Assembly (NCBI GenBank): GCA_963575745.1
Contig: CAUYUJ010020749.1
Location: 507,640-571,639, forward strand
Origin: Prorocentrum cordatum
Lineage: Eukaryota > Sar > Dinophyceae > Prorocentrales > Prorocentraceae
Direction of reading: 5' to 3'
DNA: 64,000 nucleotides
Numbering within the stretch: position 1 is the stretch's first letter; every line of letters begins with the position of its first letter. A program made the position numbers and the translations under genes. Under the pieces are notes generated by a model. The model saw only the letters and a program-made list of their open reading frames with translations. It did not search any database and had not been told where the DNA came from. Shown here one piece after another: positions 12,070-22,659 of the stretch.

Positions 12070-12830
12070 GCCTGCGCATAGATTACGCATAGGCCTACCA
12101 TAGGCCGACGCATAGGCTGCGCATAGGCCTACCGTAGGTCTTCTATAAGTCGACCATGGGTCTTCCGTAGGCCTACGCATAGGTCTACGCGTAGCCTATG
12201 CGTAGTCCTATAATAGGCCCATGGTAGGCCTGTGGTAGGCCACGGTATATCTCCATATACACGCACGTTAGGCCTAGATTTAGATTATGCGTAGGTCTAT
12301 GGTAGGCCTATGGTAAGTATCTGGTGCACCTATTGTAGGCCTATGGATATCCTGTGCACATGCTTATGTAGTCCTATGATAACTCTACGGTAAACCAATG
12401 GTCGGTCTATCGTAAAGCTATAATTTGCCTACGGTAGGTCCATGATAGGCCCGTAGTAGGCCGATGGTGGGTCTATGGTACCCCCATAGTAGGCCCATGG
12501 TAAGCTTATAGCTGGCCTGCGGTAGGCCTGCGGTAGGCCCACGGTGAGCCTACGGTAGGCTTGCGGTATGTTCGCGATTTGCCTCGAGTGACGGTAGGTC
12601 CATGGGTGGCCTGCGGTGGGGTGACGGTAAGTCCGTAGGGTGCCGATCGGTCCACGGTGGTCCTGCCTGAAACCTACGGTAGGTCCTCGGTAGGCCTACC
12701 GCGCGCCTGTGGTGGTTTAAAAATCGTCTTGCAGCAAATCTAGTATAACTTAGACCTACGGTGAAGCCAATGGTAGTCACAACGTAAACATGTGGTTCAC
12801 CTACGGTCAGTCTGTAGCAGGTAACGGAAA
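12070..12830. repeat. TAGGCCTA minisatellite
   Basis: Units of about 10-15 bases centred on TAGGCCTATGGTAGG or TACGGTAGGCC repeat throughout, with frequent self-complementary TAGGCCTA cores. No gene is supported. Confidence 0.8.
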
Positions 12831-13120
12831 GAGCGAGTGATGACGTTCTGGTGCGGGCGAAGCCCTAAAGGGAGGGGTTCCAGGGGAGGTGGGTAGGGCG
12901 AGGGAGTGGGCGTGAATGGCCGTTTTCGGCTTTTCTGCCGGGTTTTTGTATGCGCGTCGGTTCTTCTCCCCTTTTTCCGTCCCAGGAAGGCCCTAGATGG
13001 CCCAAGAGGCCCCAAAGATCGGCCCAAGAGGCTTCCGAGACGCCCCGAGAGGCGTCCAAGAGGCGCCCTAACAGGCCCCCAAGAAGCCAAAATCATCGAT
13101 TGCCATAGGAAACTATATTT
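12825..13120 (+). repeat. Left half of CCCAAGAGG-family unit split by a retroelement
   Basis: Aligns by eye with 21,272-21,565: the GGTAACGGAAAGAGCGAG start, then GATGACGTTCTGGTG, GGGCGAAGCCCT, a GTTTTTG..TGCG middle and the CAAAATCAT..ATTGCCATAGGAAAC end. The match breaks exactly where the retroelement B2 repeat begins and resumes at 20,331. Confidence 0.8.
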
Positions 13121-13354
13121 TTCGCTCTCCCAGCGCAGAGGGCCAAAAAGGGCGGCTCCCAAGAGAACGGGAGGGGGGGCGGAGTGCCGAAGGCAACAGG
13201 ATCAAGCAAGCCACCCCGCCCAATCACAGAAAAGGACGGGGAAAGATGCATAGTGGGAGCAACCTCATATTTTGGCACGTGCGGCTGACCCTCCCCGGCC
13301 GAAATTATTGGTCGAAATCTGCCCGCCTGAAATTCGCCAACACAGACGCGTCTG
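13121..13354 (-). repeat. Split direct repeat B2 (3' terminus)
   Basis: Matches 13,488-13,717 over its whole length with few differences. It contains CTCCCAGCGCAGAGGGCCAA, a GGACGGGGAAAGATGCATAG string and CGCCAACACAGACGCGTCTGA. Its outer edge is the left boundary of the element. Confidence 0.88.
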
Positions 13355-13410
13355 ACCCCCCCCGCGTTGGCTCCAACAATTTAGCTGGAACAGGGGGCGG
13401 TGGGCGGGAA

Positions 13411-13487
13411 CGACAGACTACGGATCAAACTTATGTTCGACCCCCACTGCTCACCGAACGAAAAAGGGAAGCATAGCTACTGGGCAT
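13411..13487 (-). repeat. Split direct repeat A2
   Basis: Matches A1 at 20,249-20,330 apart from a 5-base indel and a few substitutions (GACTACGGATCAAACTTATG ... AGCATAGCTACTGGGCAT). It abuts B1 directly, so B1-A2 reproduces the junction expected when the two element ends are joined in a circle. A 56-base unassigned spacer (13,355-13,410) separates it from B2. Confidence 0.88.
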
Positions 13488-13717
13488 TTCGTTCTCCCAG
13501 CGCAGAGGGCCAAGAAGGGCGGCTCCCAAGAGAACAGGAGGGGGAGCGGAGTGCCGAAGGCAACAGGATTAAGCAAGCCACTCAATCACAGAAAAGGACG
13601 GGGAAAGATGCATAGTGGGAGCAACCTTATATTTTGGCACGTGCAGCTGACCCTCCCCAGCCGAAGTACCTAGTCGAAATCTGCTCGCCTGAAATTCGCC
13701 AACGCAGACGCGTCTGA
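13488..13717 (-). repeat. Split direct repeat B1
   Basis: Near-identical to B2. It lies just downstream of the recombinase reading frame and immediately next to A2. Confidence 0.88.
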
Positions 13718-13814
13718 GCTGAGCCACAGAGACAATGCCATCAGTCCAGAGTGTCACCAACAGCGTCTTCCATACTACCTCTGGCTATGGTTTCTGTCGG
13801 GTTGGGCGGGTGGG

Positions 13815-14987
13815 TCAACGTGTAGAGCGTAGCTCACTTGACAACTGAGATCTGAGCAGCTCCTCTTTTGCGGTGTGCTGGTCCCGAATGTGCCTGGGCA
13901 GCGACTGCAGGATGCGCATGTACCGGCCGTGCTTGCTGTACCGCAGCGCGCTCCGCGGGGCAGCCCACTGGCTTCTCTTCTGGATCTCGGGAAGGCTGAC
14001 GCCGCGAAGTGCGTCGAGGCTCGGCCCTCCATGACGCAGCATGTGTGGAACGAACTTGAACTGGCCGAGGCCGATCGCGTCGGCCGCCGTCTCGAAACTG
14101 GCGCAGGGCTTGTGCGCGCCGAACGGGAGCGCCCGCTGTTCCGGCGCCAGCCCCTGCACCAGCGGCACCATCAGGCGGTTCAGCCACTGCCTCTCGGCCG
14201 CGGCCTCCCCGACCAGCACGGCGTCGTCCTGCGTCTTGGTCTTGCTCACCTCGCCGTCGGGCTCTGGAGAGAACGCCGGGGCCCACCTGGCTGGCTGCAC
14301 GCCGCGGGCGGGCTTGAGAAGGTCGTGCGCCTTGACCGCGCGCAACGCCCCGATCCGCGCGTAGGTGTCGAGGCCGAGGAGGACCGCCGCCGCTGCCCAC
14401 GGTCCCAGCGAGCTGTCGTGGATCATCAAGTGGGCCGCGATCGCGACCACGGCCTCCCACGGGCACGGGTCGCGGGACGAGCCTGGGCCCTCCTTGCGGA
14501 AGCCCTCCACGGCGCTGAGGGCGGCTGGCAGCTTGGCGACCGACGCCCGTCGCATCCACGCGCACCCGCACAAGACGTCGCGCGCCTCGTGGGCGCGAGC
14601 ACCGATCGAGAAGAACTGGATCGCGAGGTACTGCTCGAGCATCGCGTCGAATTCCTCCAGCGCGCACCCGTGCCCGGCCGCTCGGGGGCACGCTGCCGTG
14701 AAGCCTTGCATGGCTTCCTGGTGCCGCCTGAGCGTCTGGGGCTTCACGCGGCGCCCGGCCAAGTACCCCTCGTCGCCCTCGGGCTCGTCGAGCTGGTCTC
14801 TTGGCGCGCCGCCTGGCTGCTGCGACCTGGCGTGCCCGCGCGACCTTCGGCCTTCGGCTGACTGGGGCCGGGGGCCGCGCCCGCGTCCAGCTGGGCAGCA
14901 AGGGCGCGCTGCCGCCGCTGAAGCGAGTCGCCACAGCCCCAGCGTTCTGCTGTCTCGGCCCACGGGCAGGCGAAGCGCCTGGGGCAA
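13815..14987 (-). pseudogene. Tyrosine recombinase (integrase) of the retroelement
   Basis: The frame gives about 390 residues in which the tyrosine recombinase catalytic set is visible. These are an arginine in TYARIGALR (R211), H315 and R318 in PHMLRHGG, W341 in KRSQW and the nucleophile Y350 in ALRYSKHGRY. In this class the enzyme inserts the circular double-stranded cDNA without duplicating the target, which fits the uninterrupted flanks seen here. It is the last gene of the element, directly before B1. The start is uncertain: the first 60 or so residues are low-complexity and a competing frame overlaps them, so a frameshift near 14,800-15,000 is likely. The catalytic residues are intact, but the element upstream is broken. 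Confidence 0.82.
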
Positions 14988-15100
14988 CCTGAGACAGGCG
15001 GCGGCTGGACTGCTCGACCTCCGAGCGCGGCCGCCAGGTCCCGGACCCAGCTGGCATGGAGAACGGGTTCGTTACGAATACGTTAAGCACCTGAAGGAGC

Positions 15101-16951
15101 CTAATCCTTCAGGACTCGAGCCAAGGCGCGACACAGCGCTGGAGGATAAGCCTCTGCTGAGGTGGTCGTCCACTTCATCTCACACTCATCGGGCCTCACC
15201 AAGATTTTCACTTTACCCTGGGGGATCTCGTGGGGGACCTTGCAGGAGCACAGCTTAGCCACCGTAGACAGGCCCCGTAGAGTTCCCGCAAGGCGCGTAC
15301 GTTTGCGATGAGGAATCCCATACCGACAGTAGTCCACTATAGCCCCCTGAGCGTCCTGAGCCTCGATGAGCCTCTTGAACGGGGTCCACTTGAAGATCTT
15401 GGAGCCTATCCGGCGCTCGAATACCCACTTGACATGATGATGACGATGATGATGAGCAGCACGAAAGATGCGGATAGTCGCCACCGCGGTCGGGTCTTGG
15501 ATCTCGTCGGGCCCCAGGGGACTGCTTCGAGCACTAGACCATCGAGCACGCGGGGTCCCCATCCAAATCATCCAGATCTTTCCAGACTTAATCCATCTTA
15601 GTATCATCCTCAAGACTCGACTGTATGTAACATCATAATCCATAGAACAGGACGTGTCGAAGGGAGGCGCTATCCTCAATTCATTTTGCTGGCGCGCGCC
15701 TGACAACCGAGCGCATCCTGCAAACAGCTCCAAAATGGCCAACTTGCAAGACGCGGGGCGCCCCGTCGGTGGAGGCCTTGCGGATGAGGCCTGCGCCGCC
15801 GGCGCCCGGGCGGGAGCAGGGAGCGCTGGGCGACAACTCGCCCTGGATCGGCCAGTCTCCGCCCCCCCAACCCTCGCGCGACCAGGCTGGGATGCGTTCT
15901 GAAATATAATAGAAGTGCCCGGTGACGAAGACCGCGAAAGTGAACTGCCCACCCTCGCCCTGCTGGCGATCCCCGAGCTCGTAGGAGGCTCGGCGGGCGC
16001 AGGAGCTGCCCGCGACCGATCGCGATCAGCCGGCTCTCGAAGCCCCGCGGCACAGAGGCGAGCCCAGAGCGCTCCACCGTCGAGCGCCTCGCCGGCGGCC
16101 AGCGGCCCACGGTCCGCCAACCGCGAGTCCTCGTCGGAGCAGTTCCGCTCGCTGACCATGCGCAGGTGACGGCGACGCCAGCCGACCCCGCAAGCCCCAT
16201 GAAACGCCCCGGCGCGGCGGCACAGCGCGTTGAGCTCCGCGCCCTTGGCTCTGCCTCGCTCGGTGGCCAGAATCTCCGACAGGTTGTCGCCCATCGAGAG
16301 CAGCTCGGAGTCGAAGTGGGCCGAGGCCCGCGCGCGCCGTCGGAGCCCCAGCAGCGCCGCCTGGGCTTCCTTGTTGTGGATAGCCTCGGGGCGGCACCAG
16401 GCGCCAATCACCGCTCGGCGCCGCCGCAGACGATCGGGGAAGACCTCCGCGAGCTCGGGCAACGCATGCGTCTCCACCGCCTCCACTGCACGCCGCGACG
16501 CCACTCTCGAAGTACCCGCGCTCCAGGTGGTGGACGTGAGCTCTGCGGCGCCGACCTCCTCGAACCCGAACTCCTTTTCGAACGCTGGGGCCATGGAGCT
16601 CATCTGGTCCCCCACGGAGCTGTGGATGCCGATCGGGTCGACGGCCTCCTCGTCCAACAAGTACTCCTCCAGCGTCTTGAACCGCCAACGCTCCCGCCAG
16701 GCCGTCGCCATGAGAACCTCGCACTTCGCGAACCGGCCAACATGCAAGGCGTAGCCCTTCTCGCTGGAGTCGGAGCAGTAGACCGTGGTAGCCGTCCTGG
16801 GCCTCATCGTGTGGCGCGCGATCATCACCAGCCCCGCGGCAACCTGCAACTCGCCAATCACGTTCGGCGCGAGGTCGCCCACGGCGTCCAGATGCTCGCC
16901 CAGCCAGCGCCAGACCTCGTGCAGCGCGGGCATAAAGGGCGGAAAACACAA
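15101..16951 (-). pseudogene. RNase H plus C5-type DNA methyltransferase segment of the polyprotein
   Basis: One 616-residue frame. The N-terminal part has RNase H features: YCSDSSEKGYALH near residue 60, HNKEAQAALLGL and MGDN in the middle, and NCSDEDSRLAD near residue 280. From residue 404 there is a methyltransferase: LAILELFAGCARLSGA (cofactor loop), WMGTPRARWSSAR (residues 463-474, position of the catalytic PC motif), DYCRYGIPHRKRTRL (motif VIII-like) and AYPPALCRALA (motif X-like). The catalytic cysteine position is R468, codon CGT, one transition from TGT. Methyltransferases captured by dinoflagellate retrotransposons are documented in the literature. The missing cysteine means this copy should be inactive. 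RT continues upstream in other frames. Confidence 0.78.
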
Positions 16952-18050
16952 TAAAGTGGTTCACCAGGTGGCCGATCAGCCTGCGGAGCTGCCGCTCGGA
17001 GAAGGTCTTGCGGCGGATCGCCGCGTGGATAGCGTAGTGCAAGCGCCGCGCCCTCTCCCGCTTGTGGAGCACCACGGGGGGGGGGGGGGCGTCCCCGATC
17101 AACCGAAGCCCCACCTGAACGACGCCCCGCCCCGCGCAGATGTCGCCTCGCCAGAGGAAGCCGCGGCGGCGGAGCCCAGCCAGCAGCGCTTCGTAGGACT
17201 CCTGGGCATCGCGGGCGCCCCAGCATACGAGGAAGGCGCTGTCCGCGTCGGGCGCGAGAATGGGGCGCCCAGGCTGGGGGCAGGAGGAGGCCGACGGTCA
17301 CGCAGCACGCGCGCGTCGACGTCGCCCCGTCTCTCGTCGCCCGCCCGCCTCATCTCCGCGCCGACCTGAACGTCTGCAAGCGCGGAGTGGCAGAAGAAAA
17401 GCGACCACGTCCAACCCATCGGAATCACCTTCACGCAGGTCCAGAGCGTCTCCTCGGGGTCGACGTCGGCCCACTGTCGGGCATCGTCGTCAAACACTCG
17501 TGCGACTCCGAACTCCGACGCAAGAACCCTGTGGGCCAGGCAGAAGTTTCCCGCCACCTCCTCGAACTCGAACTGGAAGTACCCGTCAGTGAGGTCGGCC
17601 CCCGAGAAATGCACGTCCAGCGGCCGTCCTGCCTCCGCGTGCTGCCCCGCGAACGTCTCTCAGGGCCAGCCCGACCATGCAGGGCGCGGTGGCCAGCTGA
17701 CTCACGGGCGGCGCACGGTGAAGCAACTCTATAGCTGGGCGGCAATCTAGAACCAAGCGCGAGTGAAACCCATCCTTCTTGATCACCGTGAAGGCGCCCG
17801 CGAAACATCGGGCGTGACAACGAAAGGACAGCATCTTAGCATCGTGCAGCTTCTGAACCAGGGATCTCATGTTCTTCGGGTCCCTCAACGCAGGGTCGAG
17901 GCAGGGCTTCACCTGGGCATTCGCTGCTATACGATTCTCGTCATCGGGTAGCCTGAATTTCCACCCCCACGGATCAGCCGCCATGGGTCGAGCGCGTGGC
18001 CCAACCACTGTGCCGACTGGCTTAGGGTGAAGGCCTCCATCTCGTACCAC
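16952..18050 (-). pseudogene. Reverse transcriptase of the retroelement (frameshifted)
   Basis: Read in several frames. The segment 17,586-18,050 carries the finger region FTVIKKDGFHSRLVLDCRP. After a frameshift near 17,600, 17,099-17,614 carries DLTDGYFQFEFEE (motif A region) and VIPMGWTWSLFFCHSALAD (motif B region). After another shift near 17,330, the catalytic box region reads LAPDADSAFLVCWG, where a YxDD/YVDN-type box would be expected. The connection region that follows (VGLRLIGD ... LRRLIGHLVNHF) runs into RNase H. RT copies the element RNA into cDNA. Multiple shifts, and loss of the tyrosine in the box, mark this copy as dead. A (G)11 run at 17,075 may also cause a shift. Confidence 0.75.
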
Positions 18051-18591
18051 ACGGACTCGATCGGCATCAAACGGTCACCGCGTCGCATCGTCGGCAGTGA
18101 CGTCGTAGACGCTCAGAGCACGAAGCACGCCCCGCAGGGCGGACTTCCTGTCAGGCCCAGAGGGGGGCCGACCCAGGCCCCGGATGGACTCCCTCAGCCG
18201 GGCCCCACAGCTCGCTGAAGATCTGTAGGTGCCGTTGCTGTAGTGCACCGCGAAAGCCGGCGCCCCGCTCGCGCCGAGGCCAATGCGTTCAGAGAGGCCA
18301 CCACCTAAGCGAACCTCCGATCACAAGCAGCAGCGTGACGCGGTAAGATACCCCCGAGGGGCGCATCGCGCCTGTCCACCACACGCGGCAGCGGAAAGAC
18401 GTCCCGACCAGGCTGAAGGGCGGCCGTAGTCGCCGAGGGCCCAGTCGAGATGGGGATGGCGCAGTGGCCCCGCTGGTCGGAGTAGTCGAAGGAGACCGAG
18501 GAAACACCGTGCCCACAGGCCGTTCCCACAGGGGGGAAATGAAGAGGGACGTCGTCACGGCCAACAACGTCGCTCCGATCCCGTAGCAGCA
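18051..18591 (-). other. Retroelement interior, no domain assigned
   Basis: Lies between the gag-like frame and RT inside the same element. Frames of about 90-100 codons remain (for example 18,305-18,595), but none shows a motif I recognise. It probably held the RT N-terminal or linker region before decay. Confidence 0.4.
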
Positions 18592-19735
18592 TCATGACCC
18601 CGGCGACCCCTCCGGGCCGCCCTTGTGCTTGTTATTGTCCTTCTGCCGCTTCGTATCTGCCTCCACCTCCTCCATGAGAAGCCGATCCGACTTTATGATG
18701 ATCTCCTGCGTCTTGCGCGTCTCCGCCATCTCAGCGTCGAACTGGGCGGTGACGACGCCCCCGCTCGAGTCGAAGGCGTGCGCCATCAACGATTCCAAAC
18801 CCTCGAAGTCTGGTTTGCGCGGATTCCGCCTTGCCGCCTTCTGGATCATGAGGGCGCGCCGAGAGGCGAACTCCGCCGCTGCGATGTTCGGCAGGTTGAG
18901 CTGATCGTAGCACACCATCATGTGAAGCAAACTAATCAGGTGGAAGTGCTCAATCGCGATGGCCGTCGTTTCGCCCACGGTGCTACTCCTGACCCAGAAG
19001 GCGTGGTAGGTGCCGAACTCGTGGCCCGACGCTGCCACACCCTTCGCCAGCTCGAGCACGGAGCGAGACTTCTGGAACGGGAAAACCGTTCGACTCCAGG
19101 GACTGGCGCAACAGCTTCACCGCATCTCGCAACATGATGCTCCTCGTCTGTGTGCCGGCGTCCAGGTGCAGCGGCAGCAGCCGTGAATCGCGGCTCTCAC
19201 CGCAGAGCTTCTCCTGCATCCAGCGTGGCTTATCTCTCGGTGAGATCCTCTCGGCGGTGGTCCACTCCTCTCCTCGCTTGATCAGGCACACAGAACCTCG
19301 GGCGATAGCTGTGGCCTCCGATCCCAGCAGGTGATCGTCAACATCCTCGGCGAAGAAAGCGCACGACGGGTCCGAGTACAGAAAAGAGCCGCCCTCATCG
19401 CCGCCTGGAACGCCAGACGCCGGGGCCGGAGGTCCGCCCAGGATCTCCGCGAGCGCCCGGCCCTCAGAGCGGATGCGAGCCAGATCCTGAGGGGCGATCG
19501 GGTTGTCGAAGGCGTACACGTGGTGCTGAGGGGGGAAGGGCGACGCTCTCTGCAGCGGCACCATCGACACCACGGCCGCACGGTCGGCCAAGTCGACGGC
19601 ACGCACTGAGAAGTCGGGAGTCGACCATACCCATCGTGAGCCCTCCGGCTTCACAATCAGCACTCTGTGATGGTAGGGGATGTTGTCGTCAGGATAATGA
19701 ACCAGCATCTGACGCTCAGGAATGTCCAGACTCAT
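18592..19735 (-). pseudogene. Gag-like ORF of the retroelement (frameshifted)
   Basis: The ATG at 19,735 starts MSLDIPERQMLVHYPDDNIP, and the frame stays open to about 19,055. Coding then continues in a second frame (18,592-19,059) with LELAKGVAASGHEFGTYHAF and a long helical stretch ending in a lysine-rich tail. I recognise this pair of segments as a type common in dinoflagellate retroelement proteins, but no biochemical function is established. Position and composition suggest a gag or structural role. The start overlaps the end of ORF1 by ATGA. One frameshift near 19,056 splits the gene. Confidence 0.6.
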
Positions 19736-20238
19736 CGGCTCAGCTCAGCCCTCTGCCTCCTGCTCTCAGGCGTCTCCACGTTCAGCAGAGCAGCCGTGCT
19801 CCGTGGTGGTCCCCGCACTCTCGGGCTTCGTCCGCTGGCACACGAACAGCAGGCCACGACACCGAGGGTGCACAACGTCCCGACCAGCACGCCCACGACG
19901 AACAGCCTGACTCCCAGGATCCAGTCGAATGTGCTCTCCTCGCCCCCGACGGGGGCGTCGCAAGGGGTACAAAGGGTCGAAGGGCTGGCCGCAGCCAGGA
20001 CACGGGCGATGGCCGCCTCCAGCTGCGCCAGACGGTTCTCACTCGGCACCCCGACCTCGCACGGCGCCACGGGCGGGCACTGCAGGGAGGGGCACGCTGG
20101 ACAGGCTGGAATCAGCGGGCGCGCGGGACACACCAAGTCGGGGCTCGCTGGTGCCCTTTGGCGTCCCCACTCGAAGTAGTGGCCGACATGTAACACCGCG
20201 CTGAGCCAAGGAGCGAAAGCCCCGGCAGCGCGGTCCAT
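19732..20238 (-). CDS. Retroelement ORF1, single membrane segment
   Basis: A 168-residue frame starting at an ATG (20,238), just inside A1. The centre holds a clear hydrophobic stretch, WILGVRLFVVGVLVGTLCTL followed by GVVACCSC, long enough for one transmembrane helix. It is preceded by a proline/cysteine-rich region and followed by a basic tail. The stop overlaps the start of the next frame as ATGA, which suggests termination-reinitiation or coupled expression from one mRNA. I do not recognise the family. It could be an envelope-like or membrane-anchoring accessory protein, but that is only inference. Confidence 0.5.
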   Translation of the reverse strand: MDRAAGAFAPWLSAVLHVGHYFEWGRQRAPASPDLVCPARPLIPACPACPSLQCPPVAPCEVGVPSENRLAQLEAAIARVLAAASPSTLCTPCDAPVGGEESTFDWILGVRLFVVGVLVGTLCTLGVVACCSCASGRSPRVRGPPRSTAALLNVETPESRRQRAELSR

Positions 20239-20248
20239 CTCGAATCAA

Positions 20249-20330
20249 CGACAAACTACGGATCAAACTTATGTTCGACCCCCACTCCACTGCTCACTGA
20301 ACGAAAAAAAGAAGCATAGCTACTGGGCAT
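20249..20330 (-). repeat. Split direct repeat A1 (5' terminus)
   Basis: 82 bases matching A2 at 13,411-13,487. Its outer end at 20,330 is the right boundary of the element. The sequence beyond it (CAGCATATACGGCTTTTCGG) resumes the interrupted host repeat. Confidence 0.87.
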
Positions 20331-22520
20331 CAGCATATACGGCTTTTCGGCTTTCACGGCCTTGACGACGGCCCAAAAGGCCCCCAAGACCGCCCCACGA
20401 CGGCCCAAGAGGCTCACGGCCCAAGAGGCGCCCAAAACGGCCCAAGAGGGCCCCAAAACGACCCCAAGAGGGGGACCACGAACCGAAAAGTCTAGCCTTT
20501 CGCCCCAAGATGCTCCCAGGAGGCCCCAAGAGCCCCCCAAGAAGCCCCAAGAGGTCCCCAAGGGGCGTCCCAAGAGGCCACCAAGAGGCCAAAAGCATTG
20601 ATGTCCGATCGGAAAAAAAAGGTTTTTAACATACGCGGCTTTTCGGCTTCCACTGCGTGGAAGACGCTCCAAGAGACCCCCAAGACCGCCCCACGACAGC
20701 CCAAGAGGCTCTCAAGACGCCCCCCAAACGGCCCAAAAGGGCCCCAAGGCGGCCCAAGAGGCGCCCAAGACGGCCCAAGAGGGCCCCAAGACGGCCCCAA
20801 GAGGGGGACCACGAACCGCAAAGTCTAGCCTTTCGCCCCAAGATGCTCCCAGGAGGCCCCCAGAGCCCCCCAAGAAGCCCCAAGAGGCCCCCAAGAGGTC
20901 CCCAAGAGGCCTCCAAAAGGGCTCCAAAAGGGCCCCAATAGGACTCCCAAGACGGCCCAAAGGCGCCAAATAGAGAGCGATCGGTAACGCAAAAAGCTCT
21001 TCACACCAAGGCTCCCAAGAGCGAACGGTAACGTAAACAAGCTGATCAGACCAAGGCTCCCAACAGAAAGCGGTGACGTAACAAGTTCCTGACACCAAGG
21101 CCCAGCCAAGGCTCAGGAACGGGCGACAACGCAACAATCTCTGAACATCAAGGCTCCCAAGAGCGAGGGGTGACGTGACCAGCTCTCAACGCCAAGGCTC
21201 CCGGTACGAACGGTGGTGTGAATCATTTCGGTTTCTGTTTCTGAAACGCTCTTTCCGTTTCTGTGCCGGGCCAGGTAACGGAAAGAGCGAGGTACGAGTG
21301 ATGACGTTCTGGTGTGGGCGAAGCCCTTAAGGGGGGGGGGTCCAGGGGGGGGCGTAGGGGAGTGGATGGGTTTAATTGCCGTTTTCGGGTTTCCCTCGGG
21401 TTTTTGCATGTTTTTCTGATTCTCCCCGCTTCCGTCCCATAAGGGCCTTCGACGGCCCAAGAGGCCCCAAAGATCGTCCCAAGAGGCCTCCAAGACGCCC
21501 CAAGAGGCGCCCAAGATGCGCCCCAACAGCCCCCAAGAGGCCAAAATCATAGGTTTTCCATTGGAAAACTTACATTTTTAGCATATGCGGCTTTTCGGCT
21601 TTCACGGCGTTGAAGACGGCCCAAGAGGCCCCCAAGACCGCCCCAAGACGGCCCAAGAGGCCCCCAAATCGGCACAAGAGGGCCCCAAGGCGGCCCAAGA
21701 GGCGCCCGAGACGGCCCAAAAGGGCCCCAAGACGGCCCCAAGAGGGGGACCACGAACCGCAAAGTCTAGCCTTTCGCCCCAAGATGCTCCCAGGAGGCCC
21801 CAAGAGCCCCCCAAGAAGCCCCAAGAGGTCCCCAAGGGGCGTCCCAAGAGGCCACCAAGAGGCCAAAAGCATTGATTTTCTAGAGGGGGAATGCATTTTT
21901 AGCATATACAGCTTTTCTGCTTTCACGGCGTTGAAGACGCTCCAAGAGGCCCCCAAGACCGCCCCAAGAGGCTCCCAAGAGGCCTCCAAAACGGCCCAAG
22001 AGGGCCCCAAGGCGGCCCAAGAGGGCCCCAAGACGGCCTAAAGAGGGGGACCACGAACCGCAAAGTCTAGCCTTTCGCTCCAAGAAGCTCCCAGGAGGCC
22101 CCCAGAGCCCCCCAAGAAGCCCCAAGAGGCCCCCAAGAGGTCCCCAAGAGGCCTCCAAAAGGGCTCCAAAAGGGCCCCAATAGGCCAATAGGACTCCCAA
22201 GAAGGCCCAGAGACGCCAAATAGAGAGCGATCGGTAACTCAAAAAGCTCTTCACACCTTCAAGAGGGAAAGGTGACGTAAACAAGCTGATAAGACCAAGG
22301 CTCCCAGCAGAGAGCGGTGACGTAACAGGTTCCGGACACCAAGGCCCAGCCAAGGCTCAGGAACGGGCGGCAACGCAATAAGCTCTGAACACCAAGGCTC
22401 CCAAGAGCGTTGGGTGACGTGACCAGCTCTCAACGCCAAGGCTCCCAATACGAACGGTAGTGTGAACAATTTCGGTTTCTGTTTCTGAAACGCTCTTTCC
22501 GTTTCTGTGCCGGACACGGT
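20331..22520 (+). repeat. CCCAAGAGG-family repeat array, well preserved
   Basis: At least four related units. Each has a GCATATGCGGCTTTTCGGC start (20,331, 20,630, 21,582, 21,902), a CGTTGAAGACG junction, dense CCCAAGAGGCC phrases, the fixed boundary GGGGGACCACGAACCGCAAA then GTCTAGCCTTTCG (about 20,468, 20,803, 21,745, 22,048) and CCAAGATGCTCCCAGGAGG. A second block with GCTCCCAAGAGCGA and GGTGACGTAAC phrases is duplicated at 20,965-21,270 and 22,205-22,520. The long frames on both strands come from the phrase period and are not called genes. Confidence 0.85.
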
Positions 22521-22659
22521 CTACTGGTCAGCCTGTGGTAACCATTCCGTAGACCTAGGTTGAGCCTATAAGGCAGGGTCTGGCAGGCTGTGTTTTCGCC
22601 TGGCGAAGCGGATACGATACCGCCCCTGCTCACGGACAATGTCATTGCAAGCGCGGGCA

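Larger units (their letters stand above)
13121..20330 (-). mobile_element. DIRS/Ngaro-like tyrosine-recombinase retroelement with captured methyltransferase (decayed)
   Basis: The element has split direct repeats. A1 (20,249-20,330) is at the 5' end. At the 3' end, on the minus strand, come B1 (13,488-13,717), A2 (13,411-13,487) and B2 (13,121-13,354). This A1 / B1-A2-B2 layout, with a recombinase in place of an integrase, is the known signature of Ngaro/PAT-type tyrosine-recombinase retroelements. The order of domains is membrane ORF1, gag-like ORF, reverse transcriptase, RNase H, C5-type methyltransferase and recombinase. The flanks join into one CCCAAGAGG-family unit with no target duplication. 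Several frameshifts, one non-canonical RT box and a lost methyltransferase cysteine indicate a dead copy. Confidence 0.87.

Noticed and set aside
13834-15090. 418-codon Arg-rich frame overlapping the recombinase
   Set aside because: The alternative frame on the same strand carries the full recombinase catalytic set. This one shows only GC-driven arginine and alanine runs.
15101-15745. N6-adenine (DAM-type) methyltransferase as in classic DIRS elements
   Set aside because: No DPPY-type motif is present. The FAG loop, GTP[C>R] site, YGIPHRKR and AYPP motifs fit the C5 type better.
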